From positions 1 through 5,742 of the forward strand of contig CALBJM010000336.1 of the NCBI GenBank assembly GCA_937893225.1: 5,742 bases of DNA, in the 5' to 3' direction. The position numbers were made by a program, and so were the translations under genes. Under the pieces are notes generated by a model. The model saw nothing but the letters and a program-made list of their open reading frames with translations, made no database searches and had not been told where the DNA came from. Numbering within the stretch: the first letter of the stretch is position 1; the number at the start of each line of letters is the position of its first letter. This document shows, piece after piece, positions 1 to 5,742 of this stretch. The stretch comes from an uncultured Erysipelotrichaceae bacterium. Its GTDB lineage: Bacteria; Bacillota_I; Bacilli_A; Erysipelotrichales; Erysipelotrichaceae.

Positions 1-428
1 ATAAGGAACAACATATTACAATTCAGAATTCATCTGGCTTAAGTGACGATGAAATCGATAGAATGGTAAGAGAAGCTGAAGAACATAAGGCTGAAGATGA
101 TAAGCGTAAGGAAGACATTGAAACGAAGAACAAGGCTGAAGCATTCATCAATCAGATTGATGAAACTTTGAAGAGTGACAATGCTAACGTATCCGCTGAA
201 CAAAAGGCTGAAGTTCAGAAGTTAAGAGATGAGTTGCAAGAAGCTATTGACAAGAACGACATGGAAACATTGAAGACAAAGATGTCTGCTCTTGAACAAG
301 CAGCTAACACAATGGCTCAACAAATGTACCAGCAGCAGGGTGCACAAGCTGATCCTTCCGCATCAGCTAACACAAATACATCTTCTAATGATGATGTAGT
401 AGATGCTGATTTCAAAGAAAAGAATTAA
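1..428 (+). CDS. dnaK: Molecular chaperone DnaK (Hsp70), C-terminal fragment
   Basis: DnaK is the cytosolic Hsp70 ATPase that binds exposed hydrophobic peptides with DnaJ and GrpE. Only the 3' end is present: the frame is open from base 3 and ends with TAA at 426-428, giving 141 visible residues. The first residues read KEQHITIQNSSGLSDDEIDRM, the hallmark end of the substrate-binding beta-sandwich and start of the helical lid (family motif ITI..SSGLS..EI..M). An E/K/A-rich alpha-helical lid follows. The last ~35 residues are a disordered Q-, S-, N- and T-rich tail (QQMYQQQGAQ) ending DDVVDADFKEKN, like the VVDAD tail of Firmicutes DnaK proteins. The ATPase domain lies outside the window. dnaJ follows after 58 nt on the same strand, the usual dnaK-dnaJ order. 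The fragment is cut by the window edge; nothing suggests a pseudogene. Confidence 0.97.
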   Translation, partial: KEQHITIQNSSGLSDDEIDRMVREAEEHKAEDDKRKEDIETKNKAEAFINQIDETLKSDNANVSAEQKAEVQKLRDELQEAIDKNDMETLKTKMSALEQAANTMAQQMYQQQGAQADPSASANTNTSSNDDVVDADFKEKN

Positions 429-433
429 TGATC

Positions 434-463
434 AAGAATGCGGAATATAATTTCCGCATTCTT
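434..463 (+). promoter_or_regulatory. Perfect 12-bp RNA hairpin in the dnaK-dnaJ gap (attenuator or processing element)
   Basis: AAGAATGCGGAA (434-445) pairs perfectly with TTCCGCATTCTT (452-463) around a 6-nt loop, TATAAT. It starts 5 nt after the dnaK stop and ends 9 nt before the dnaJ Shine-Dalgarno. The downstream bases (ATTTAGAATAAG) give no continuous T-run, so full intrinsic termination looks unlikely. A partial terminator, or a 3'-stabilising or endonuclease-processing structure that keeps DnaK in excess over DnaJ, fits better. The hairpin is seen directly; its role is inferred. Confidence 0.7.
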
Positions 464-472
464 ATTTAGAAT

Positions 473-480
473 AAGTGAGG
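473..480 (+). promoter_or_regulatory. Shine-Dalgarno of dnaJ (AAGTGAGG), decides the start
   Basis: AAGTGAGG ends 6 nt before the ATG at 487. An in-frame GTG at 475 lies inside this site, so it cannot be the start served by it. This fixes the protein N-terminus as MADKRDYYEVLG, the canonical DnaJ beginning. Confidence 0.8.
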
Positions 481-486
481 TTTTGT

Positions 487-1632
487 ATGGCAGATAAGCG
501 AGATTACTATGAGGTATTAGGCGTATCCAAAAATGCAACCGATGATGAAATCAAACGAGCCTACCGAAAGCTCGCTAAGAAGTATCATCCGGATTTGAAT
601 AAAGCACCTGATGCCGCTGAAAAATTTAAAGAAGTCAATGAAGCAAATGAAGTACTATCGGATCCTAAGAAAAGACAAGCCTATGATCAATTTGGCTTTG
701 CTGGGGTAGATCCGAATGCTGCAGGTGCAGGTGGTGGATTCTCCGGGTTCTCTTCTGGTGGATTCGGAGGATTTGAAGATATTTTTGGTGATATTTTTGG
801 AAGCGGTATGGGTGGATTCTCTTCCTCTTCATCTTCTTATAGAAGACAAGGTCCTGCTAAAGGCGAAGATGTGTTTAAGAGAATGAGTATTTCATTCATG
901 GATGCATGTTTTGGAAAAACGGAAACGCTGAATCTGACTTTTGATGAACAATGTTCTCATTGTCATGGTACAGGTGCTGAAAGTCCTAGCGATATAGAAA
1001 ATTGTCCAAGATGTCATGGCACAGGTATGGTAGAAACTGTACAAAGAACGATCCTTGGTGCAATGCGCACACAATCACCTTGTCCAGATTGTCATGGTAC
1101 GGGGAAACATGTAAAGCGTGCTTGTCATCAATGTAATGGGCAAGGTTATGTGCGTAAGACAGTTCCTGTTGAAATCAAGATTCCTGCAGGTATTTCATCT
1201 GGTCAGCAGCTAAGAGTTAGCGGCAAGGGTGAACGTGGTGTCAATGGTGGACCAAATGGTGACTTGTTTATTGAAGTCAATGTTCAACCACATAAATATT
1301 TTTCGAGAGATGGAAAAGATATCTATCTTGATATTCCTGTAAGTGCAGTCGATGCAACGATTGGAACAAGCGTAGATGTGCCTACGATCGATGGTGACGT
1401 TACGATGAAGATTCCAGCTGGTACACAAGACGGTACAAAGCTCAGATTGAAGAATAAGGGTGTTGTTGATCTTAGAGGTGGTAAGAAAGGTGATGAAATC
1501 GTCACAGTTCGTATCAAGGTCAACGCTGACTTATCCAGAAGAGAAAAAGAACTTTATAAAGAATTACAGGATATACAAAACGCAGAGAAAAATGAAACTC
1601 TGTGGTCAAAATTTAAGAAACAATTCAGTTAA
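487..1632 (+). CDS. dnaJ: Co-chaperone DnaJ (Hsp40, type I)
   Basis: DnaJ delivers unfolded or aggregated clients to DnaK and stimulates its ATPase in the cytosol. The 381-residue product has the full type I architecture. The J-domain spans about 1-70 with the catalytic HPD at 34-36. A Gly/Phe-rich region runs from about 72 to 120 (repeated GGF and DIFG), with a short SSSSSS stretch in its distal part. Four zinc-binding CxxCxGxG repeats start at C156 (CSHCHGTG), C173 (CPRCHGTG), C199 (CPDCHGTG) and C213 (CHQCNGQG). The C-terminal beta-rich client-binding domains run from about 225 to the end (VEIKIPAGISSGQQLR, then VPTIDGDVTMKIPAGTQDG). The length is normal for the family. ATG 487 is chosen over GTG 475 because the Shine-Dalgarno (473-480) overlaps the GTG and MADKRDYYEVLG is the standard N-terminus. 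It sits between dnaK and clpB in one apparent operon. All key residues are present. Confidence 0.98.
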   Translation: MADKRDYYEVLGVSKNATDDEIKRAYRKLAKKYHPDLNKAPDAAEKFKEVNEANEVLSDPKKRQAYDQFGFAGVDPNAAGAGGGFSGFSSGGFGGFEDIFGDIFGSGMGGFSSSSSSYRRQGPAKGEDVFKRMSISFMDACFGKTETLNLTFDEQCSHCHGTGAESPSDIENCPRCHGTGMVETVQRTILGAMRTQSPCPDCHGTGKHVKRACHQCNGQGYVRKTVPVEIKIPAGISSGQQLRVSGKGERGVNGGPNGDLFIEVNVQPHKYFSRDGKDIYLDIPVSAVDATIGTSVDVPTIDGDVTMKIPAGTQDGTKLRLKNKGVVDLRGGKKGDEIVTVRIKVNADLSRREKELYKELQDIQNAEKNETLWSKFKKQFS

Positions 1633-1642
1633 TAAATGACTG

Positions 1643-1650
1643 AAGGAGGG
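1643..1650 (+). promoter_or_regulatory. Strong Shine-Dalgarno of clpB (AAGGAGGG)
   Basis: AAGGAGGG ends 5 nt before ATG 1656 and lies 10 nt after the dnaJ stop. I see no terminator or promoter in the 23-nt dnaJ-clpB gap, so clpB should be co-transcribed with dnaJ. Confidence 0.85.
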
Positions 1651-1655
1651 TTTTT

Positions 1656-4226
1656 ATGAATCCAGAAATTATGACAGAAATTCTCCAACAAATCATGAAT
1701 AATGCCATTACCAAAGCACAAGAACATCATCACTCTGAAATTGCGGTAGAACATGTTCTATGTGCTATGGCAGAAGACGATACTTTAGATGGCATTTTTG
1801 AAAGAATTCATGTTCCAAAATCTAAATTTCTTACGATCGTTAAGAAATCTTTAGAAAATTTACCAAGTGTTGATGGTGCAAACGAATTAACAATGAATCG
1901 ATATCTTGCTGAAGCATATCAGAAAGCTATGGATTACATGAAAAAACTTGGTGATACGTACATGAGCTCTGCAGATTTATTGATTGGCATTTTTGAAACC
2001 AATGCACCTATCTGCAAAGAACTCATGAATCAACTACATTTTAATCTACGTGATGTGATCAAAGCAGAAAATGAACGTAGAGGAGGTATGAAGATGGATG
2101 AAAAAACAAATGAGTCCCAGCTTGATGCCTTAAGTAAATATGGCAGAGATCTGGTACAAGAAGTTAAAGATGGTAAGATCGACCCTGTCATTGGTAGAGA
2201 TGATGAAATTCGCAGAGTCATCGAGATTTTATCCAGAAAGACAAAAAACAACCCAGTTTTGATTGGTGAACCAGGGGTTGGTAAAACCGCAATTTGCGAA
2301 GGTTTAGCACAACGTATTTATCATGACGAAGTTCCGGAAGGATTAAAGAATAAAAAATTGATTGAATTGGATATGGGTTCTTTGATTGCTGGAGCAAAGT
2401 ATAGAGGTGAATTCGAAGAGCGTTTAAAAGGTGTTTTAAAGCAAGTACAAAAAGCCAATGGGGATATCATCTTGTTTATTGATGAGATCCATAATCTTGT
2501 AGGTGCTGGTAAAACAGAAGGTTCAATGGATGCCGCTAACTTATTAAAACCATTGCTTGCACGTGGTGAGTTGCGTTGTATTGGTGCTACGACTTTTAAT
2601 GAGTATCGTCAATACATTGAAAAAGATAGAGCATTGGAAAGACGTTTCCAAAAGGTACAGGTCGATGAGCCTACTGTAGATGATACTATAGCGATTCTTA
2701 GAGGTTTGAAAGAGCGTTTTGAAGCATACCACAATGTAACGATCAAAGATGAAGCACTTGTTGCTGCAGCAAAACTTTCTGATCGTTATATCACAGATCG
2801 TTTCTTACCAGATAAAGCAATCGATCTAGTTGATGAAGCTTGTTCTTCCATTCGTGTAGAATTGGATTCTATGCCAACAGAGTTATATGAATTAGATAGA
2901 AAACAAAAACTATTGAACATGGAACTCAAATCCCTTGAAGAAGAATCTGATGAAAAGGCTCTTGCTAGAAAAGCAGAAATTCAAAAAGAACTTGCCGATG
3001 TCAATGAAAAACTCGAAACTGGTGTTTCTAAATGGAATGCTGAAAAAAACAGTGATAAAAATGTTGCTGTTTTAAGAGAAAAGCTTGAAAAGTATAATCG
3101 TGATTTGGATTACTATAAGTATGAAAAAATGGATTATGCAAAAGCAGGAGAATTGGAATATAAGACAATTCCAGCTATCAAGCAGCAACTTGATGAGGCA
3201 CAAAAGCTTTCTGACAATAAGAAAGAAAATGCATATCTCAAGAATGTAGTCGATGAAGAAGAAATCAATGAAATCGTTTCTCGTTGGACACACATTGATA
3301 TTTCTAGACTCAAGAGTTCTGAAAAAGAAAAGATCCTTCATTTACAAGACTTCTTGGCAAAACGTGTCATGGGACAAGATGAAGCTTTACAACTCGTATG
3401 TGATGCTATTATGCGTTCAAAAGCTAATATCCAGGATGAAAATCGTCCTTTAGGTTCCTTCATGTTCTTAGGTCCAACAGGTGTTGGTAAAACAGAAGTT
3501 GCTAAAGCACTTGCACAACAATTGTTTGATGATGAAAGCAACATTATCAGAATTGATATGAGTGAATACATGGAAAAGTTTAGCGTTTCTAGATTGATTG
3601 GTGCTCCTCCAGGATATGTAGGCTATGAAGAAGGCGGACAGCTCACAGAACAAGTGAGAAGACATCCATATTCCATTGTATTATTAGACGAAGTAGAAAA
3701 AGCACATCCAGATGTGTTCAATATCTTACTGCAAATCCTTGATGATGGTAGAATCACAGATTCTAAAGGCGTAACTGTTGATTTTAAGAATACGATCATT
3801 ATTATGACAAGTAACTTAGGTGCAGAATATGCCTTTGAGAAAGATCCAGAAGAAAGAAGAAAGCACTATGAAGATGCTGTACATGCATTCTTCAAACCGG
3901 AGTTTGTTAACCGTATAGATGAAATCATTGTCTTCAATTCTCTAGGTGTAGAAGTACAGAAGAAGATTGCTGACAAGTTCTTAGGGCTCTTAGCACATCG
4001 TCTAGAAGAAAAAGATATTCATCTAGAAGTTACAGAAAATGCAAAAGAAAGAATCATTCAATGCGGTGTGGATCCACAATTTGGTGCTAGACCAATGCGC
4101 AGACACATTCAACGTGCTATTGAAACAGAAGTTGCAAAATGCATTCTTTCTACAGACAACATTGCTGGTAAGACAATCGTTGTTGACGCAGATGAGAATC
4201 ACTACATATTCTCTATCAAAGCATAA
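1656..4226 (+). CDS. clpB: ATP-dependent disaggregase ClpB (Hsp100)
   Basis: ClpB is a hexameric AAA+ unfoldase that rescues aggregated protein with DnaK/DnaJ. The 856-residue product is full length (E. coli ClpB has 857). Domains in order: Clp N-domain (~1-145); D1 ring with Walker A GEPGVGKT (204-211), pore-loop Tyr249 in KYRG, Walker B D276-E277 and arginine fingers R329-R330; a complete coiled-coil middle domain (~395-525, including Tyr502 in LEYKTIP), the docking site for DnaK; D2 ring with Walker A GPTGVGKT (606-613), pore Tyr654 in PPGYVGY, Walker B D678-E679 and sensor-2 GAR (810-812). The full-length middle domain, and my seeing no IGF/L-type ClpP-docking loop in D2, separate it from ClpC and ClpA: it should disaggregate rather than feed ClpP. 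ATG 1656 follows a strong ribosome binding site. An internal start near residue 147 is listed separately. Adjacency to dnaK-dnaJ groups the bichaperone partners. Confidence 0.98.
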   Translation: MNPEIMTEILQQIMNNAITKAQEHHHSEIAVEHVLCAMAEDDTLDGIFERIHVPKSKFLTIVKKSLENLPSVDGANELTMNRYLAEAYQKAMDYMKKLGDTYMSSADLLIGIFETNAPICKELMNQLHFNLRDVIKAENERRGGMKMDEKTNESQLDALSKYGRDLVQEVKDGKIDPVIGRDDEIRRVIEILSRKTKNNPVLIGEPGVGKTAICEGLAQRIYHDEVPEGLKNKKLIELDMGSLIAGAKYRGEFEERLKGVLKQVQKANGDIILFIDEIHNLVGAGKTEGSMDAANLLKPLLARGELRCIGATTFNEYRQYIEKDRALERRFQKVQVDEPTVDDTIAILRGLKERFEAYHNVTIKDEALVAAAKLSDRYITDRFLPDKAIDLVDEACSSIRVELDSMPTELYELDRKQKLLNMELKSLEEESDEKALARKAEIQKELADVNEKLETGVSKWNAEKNSDKNVAVLREKLEKYNRDLDYYKYEKMDYAKAGELEYKTIPAIKQQLDEAQKLSDNKKENAYLKNVVDEEEINEIVSRWTHIDISRLKSSEKEKILHLQDFLAKRVMGQDEALQLVCDAIMRSKANIQDENRPLGSFMFLGPTGVGKTEVAKALAQQLFDDESNIIRIDMSEYMEKFSVSRLIGAPPGYVGYEEGGQLTEQVRRHPYSIVLLDEVEKAHPDVFNILLQILDDGRITDSKGVTVDFKNTIIIMTSNLGAEYAFEKDPEERRKHYEDAVHAFFKPEFVNRIDEIIVFNSLGVEVQKKIADKFLGLLAHRLEEKDIHLEVTENAKERIIQCGVDPQFGARPMRRHIQRAIETEVAKCILSTDNIAGKTIVVDADENHYIFSIKA
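2081..2096 (+). promoter_or_regulatory. Internal Shine-Dalgarno and ATG within clpB, for an N-domain-less ClpB
   Basis: AGGAGG at 2081-2086 encodes part of the RRGG linker and lies 7 nt before an in-frame ATG at 2094 (Met147). A second ATG at 2088 is too close to be served by it. Initiation at 2094 would give a 710-residue protein starting MDEKTNESQ and lacking the N-domain, with both AAA+ rings and the middle domain intact. E. coli ClpB is known to make an ~80-kDa form from an internal GTG at codon 149, essentially the same place. The motif and spacing are seen; its use is inferred from the parallel. Confidence 0.7.
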
Positions 4227-4227
4227 G

Positions 4228-4255
4228 GACAGATCGAAAGATCTGTCTTTTTTTT
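4228..4255 (+). terminator. Rho-independent terminator of the dnaK-dnaJ-clpB operon
   Basis: GACAGATC (4228-4235) and GATCTGTC (4240-4247) form a perfect 8-bp stem closed by a GAAA tetraloop. Eight consecutive T residues (4248-4255) follow. The hairpin begins one base after the clpB stop codon. This is a canonical intrinsic terminator. Confidence 0.93.
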
Positions 4256-4263
4256 GGTATAAT
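4255..4263 (+). promoter_or_regulatory. Extended -10 promoter of the transporter gene (TGGTATAAT)
   Basis: TGG followed by a consensus TATAAT (4258-4263) forms a perfect extended -10 element. Its T at 4255 is the last base of the upstream terminator's T-run. At 16-18 bp spacing the -35 region falls inside the terminator stem-loop and does not resemble TTGACA, consistent with dependence on the extended -10. Transcription should start near 4269-4271, only about 2-4 nt before the ATG at 4273, so the mRNA may be leaderless. The motif is seen; promoter activity and start point are inferred. Confidence 0.72.
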
Positions 4264-4272
4264 AGAAGCATT

Positions 4273-5607
4273 ATGAAAAAAAGAGATCATTTATCGAGTC
4301 GTTTAGGCTTTATTATGCTATCTGCAGGTTGTGCGATAGGGTGTGGAAATGTTTGGAAATTTCCATGGATGTGTGGACAAAATGGAGGTGGGAGCTTTAT
4401 TCTGCTATATATTTTGTGTTTATTGATTTTAGGTATTCCTGTTATGGTAATGGAATTGAGCGTTGGTAGAGCAGCACAAACAAGTCCTTTATATATGTAT
4501 CAAAAATTATCAGATCATAAGCAATGGGGATTTTTAGGAAAAATTTGTTTTCTTGGGAATCTTGGTCTTATGGCATTTTATACGGTTGTGACAGGGTGGA
4601 TCATCTATTATTTTGTACAGTTTTTGTGTGGCAATCAAGCAACATTGTCATTTGGAGCGATGACGCAAGATCCATATATAAATGTGTTTTATTTGTTTGT
4701 TACAGTTTTATTTGCTTTTTTTATACTGAGTTTTCAATTACAAAAAGGATTAGAAAAAGTTACGAAGTACATGATGAGTGCATTGATTATATTGATGCTC
4801 ATCTTAGCGTTGCATAGTTTTGTGTTATCTGGCGCAAAAGAAGGCTTGCAATTTTATCTTGTGCCACGATTAGAAGACATTCATATCTCAACAATCGTCA
4901 ATGCAATGAACCAAGCTTTTTTTACGCTTTCCGTTGGAATGGGTGGTATGGCAATTTTTGGCAGCTATATCGATAAACAACATTCTCTACTAGGAGAATC
5001 ACTACATATCATCGTGTTGGATACATTTGTGGCAATCGTAGCAGGCTTGATTATTTTTCCTGCGTGTTATACATACAATGTAGAAGTCAGTGCAGGACCT
5101 AGTTTATTATTCGATACAATGACAACGGTATTTACACATATGCATCAAGGTAGACTATGGGGCACACTTTTCTTTTTGTTTATGATATTTGCGGCCTTTT
5201 CTACAGTTCTAGGAGTATGTGAAAACATATTAGCAATGGTACGCGAAAAAACAGGTTGGCATAGACCAAAAGGATGTATAGTGTGTGGTATAAGTGTTTT
5301 TATTTGTGCATTGACTACAGCACTTGGATTCAATGTGATCCATTTTCAACCATTTGCAATGGGTACAACATTTTTAGACTTTTGGGATTTTATGATTTCG
5401 AATTTGATTATGCCTTTAGGCTCTTTGGCACTCGTTATTTTCTGCAGTTGGAAAATTGGTTGGGGATGGGATGCATTTATACAAGAGGCAAATACAGGAA
5501 AAGGTTTGCGGTTTCCAAAGTGGATGCAATTTGTTTGCCGATTTGTATTACCATGCGTAATCGTATTTATATTTGTGAATGGAATGCTTCATTTTTCTTG
5601 GAGGTAA
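4273..5607 (+). CDS. Sodium-dependent transporter, neurotransmitter:sodium symporter (NSS) family
   Basis: This is a membrane secondary transporter of the LeuT/MhsT/Tyt1 family, probably taking up an amino acid with Na+. The 444 residues are very hydrophobic and fit the ~11-helix bacterial NSS type. TM1 carries GCGNVWKFP with the unwound segment at 24-26, followed by NGGGSF and GIPVMVMELSVGR. By alignment with LeuT from memory, A21, N26 and T218 match Na1-site residues, A307, S310 and T311 match Na2, Y103 matches substrate-binding Tyr108, and D369 matches gate Asp404. Asp250 replaces LeuT Asn286. The gate Arg30 (family WRFP) is Lys29 here (WKFP). There are 14 cysteines, several in helices. 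The start is ATG 4273: the family N-terminus begins at SSRLGF, and earlier in-frame codons would run back through the terminator. Only a weak AGAAG (4264-4268) precedes it, and it has its own extended -10 promoter. The substrate cannot be named from sequence; tryptophan, tyrosine and branched-chain amino acids are all possible. Confidence 0.92.
   Translation: MKKRDHLSSRLGFIMLSAGCAIGCGNVWKFPWMCGQNGGGSFILLYILCLLILGIPVMVMELSVGRAAQTSPLYMYQKLSDHKQWGFLGKICFLGNLGLMAFYTVVTGWIIYYFVQFLCGNQATLSFGAMTQDPYINVFYLFVTVLFAFFILSFQLQKGLEKVTKYMMSALIILMLILALHSFVLSGAKEGLQFYLVPRLEDIHISTIVNAMNQAFFTLSVGMGGMAIFGSYIDKQHSLLGESLHIIVLDTFVAIVAGLIIFPACYTYNVEVSAGPSLLFDTMTTVFTHMHQGRLWGTLFFLFMIFAAFSTVLGVCENILAMVREKTGWHRPKGCIVCGISVFICALTTALGFNVIHFQPFAMGTTFLDFWDFMISNLIMPLGSLALVIFCSWKIGWGWDAFIQEANTGKGLRFPKWMQFVCRFVLPCVIVFIFVNGMLHFSWR
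5600..5604 (+). promoter_or_regulatory. Shine-Dalgarno of the acetyltransferase-like gene, inside the transporter 3' end
   Basis: GGAGG overlaps the final Trp-Arg codons of the transporter and ends 5 nt before ATG 5610, which itself lies 2 nt after the transporter stop. This arrangement suggests translational coupling and a shared transcript. Confidence 0.7.
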
Positions 5608-5609
5608 GT

Positions 5610-5742
5610 ATGTTTAGAAAAGCAACGGTACAGGATTTTGATGATGTTTATGCATTGATGTGTGTATTAGAAGAAACAGAGTTCAACAAATGCCAACGCC
5701 ACATAAGGATGTTTTAGTTTAATGTCTATACGGTGCAACTCA
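5610..5742 (+). pseudogene. GNAT-family N-acetyltransferase, N-terminal part, apparently frame-disrupted, cut by window edge
   Basis: The frame opens MFRKATVQDFDDVYALMCVL, then EETEFNK. This is the beta1-alpha1 start of many bacterial GNAT proteins (R.AT..D...VY.LM..LE..EF), enzymes that move an acetyl group from acetyl-CoA to an amine. In this frame it stops at TAG 5715-5717 after 35 codons. Just after the stop, the same frame reads NVYTVQL (5721-5741), which looks like the next beta strand of such proteins. Between them the third frame reads TPHKDVLV (5696-5719), which resembles the expected end of the second helix. This pattern suggests two small indels, or sequence error, around 5691-5720 in a once-intact gene. 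The acetyl-CoA motif (R/QxxGxG/A) would lie beyond the window. It has a good ribosome binding site and sits 2 nt after the transporter stop. A genuine 35-residue peptide is a less likely alternative. The GNAT assignment rests on short resemblance. Confidence 0.55.

Noticed and set aside
446..451. TATAAT between dnaK and dnaJ as a -10 promoter box
   Set aside because: It is exactly the loop of a perfect inverted repeat, there is no TTGACA-like element 16-18 bp upstream and no TG extension, so a promoter is weakly supported.
475..489. GTG at 475 as the dnaJ start, adding four residues (MRFC)
   Set aside because: The GTG lies inside the AAGTGAGG ribosome binding site, while ATG 487 has correct spacing and gives the canonical MADKRDYYEVLG N-terminus.
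952..1143. Repeated TGTCATGG-type sequences as a possible DNA repeat or CRISPR-like array
   Set aside because: They encode the CxxCxGxG zinc-binding repeats of DnaJ, and spacing and variation follow the protein.
892..1523. Three minus-strand open frames within dnaJ
   Set aside because: They are antisense shadows of a highly conserved gene, with no ribosome binding sites or recognisable protein features.
1633..1655. Search for a CIRCE or CtsR operator before clpB
   Set aside because: The 23-nt gap holds only the ribosome binding site; no TTAGCACTC/GAGTGCTAA or GGTCAAA repeats are visible there.
1656..4226. ClpC or ClpA instead of ClpB
   Set aside because: The middle domain is the full ~130-residue ClpB coiled coil, no IGF/L-type ClpP-binding loop was seen, and length and motif positions match ClpB almost residue for residue.
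2030..4271. Minus-strand and alternate-frame open frames within clpB
   Set aside because: The compositions (Phe, Ile, Cys and Ser-rich) are typical of antisense translation of AT-rich, helix-rich coding sequence; no family motif was recognised.
4039..4272. Upstream extension of the transporter frame into clpB
   Set aside because: The extension overlaps the conserved C-terminus of ClpB, crosses the terminator, and has no NSS-like sequence; homology begins only after ATG 4273.
5274..5609. Upstream extension of the acetyltransferase-like frame into the transporter
   Set aside because: This is an out-of-frame shadow of the transporter; the ribosome binding site at 5600-5604 points to ATG 5610.

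Overview
This window is a low-GC, AT-rich bacterial chromosomal segment. All genes lie on the + strand and most have strong AGGAGG-type ribosome binding sites. Protein style (DnaK tail ending in VVDAD..., four-repeat DnaJ, full-length ClpB) and gene spacing suggest a Bacillota (Firmicutes) member. A lineage such as Erysipelotrichia is plausible, but that finer placement is an inference from general resemblance and was not tested.

Layout: (1) positions 1-428 hold the last 141 codons of dnaK, which enters from the left. (2) A perfect 12-bp inverted repeat (434-463) lies in the dnaK-dnaJ gap. (3) dnaJ (487-1632) is a complete type I J-domain co-chaperone. (4) clpB (1656-4226), 23 nt further on with a strong ribosome binding site, is a complete two-ring disaggregase; it also carries an internal Shine-Dalgarno and ATG at the N-domain/D1 boundary. 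(5) A textbook intrinsic terminator (4228-4255) ends the chaperone operon. (6) An extended -10 promoter (4255-4263) begins inside the terminator's T-run and sits only 9 nt before the next ATG. (7) A complete 444-residue neurotransmitter:sodium symporter (NSS) family transporter spans 4273-5607. (8) The start of a GNAT-like acetyltransferase (5610 to the window end) follows, apparently broken by a frame disruption and an in-frame stop.

Functionally, dnaK-dnaJ-clpB is the complete cytosolic protein-disaggregation machine in one transcriptional unit. DnaJ recruits aggregates and stimulates DnaK, DnaK docks on the ClpB middle domain, and ClpB threads polypeptides through its pore. The regulator and promoter of this operon (hrcA/grpE, a CIRCE or CtsR site) would lie left of the window. 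The transporter is a separate unit, probably for sodium-driven amino acid uptake, possibly co-transcribed with the acetyltransferase remnant.

Most of the window is conventional core genome. The points worth following up are the internal clpB start, the terminator-promoter overlap with a possible leaderless transporter mRNA, the dnaK-dnaJ hairpin, and the damaged GNAT reading frame. I found no evidence of an undescribed multi-gene system.
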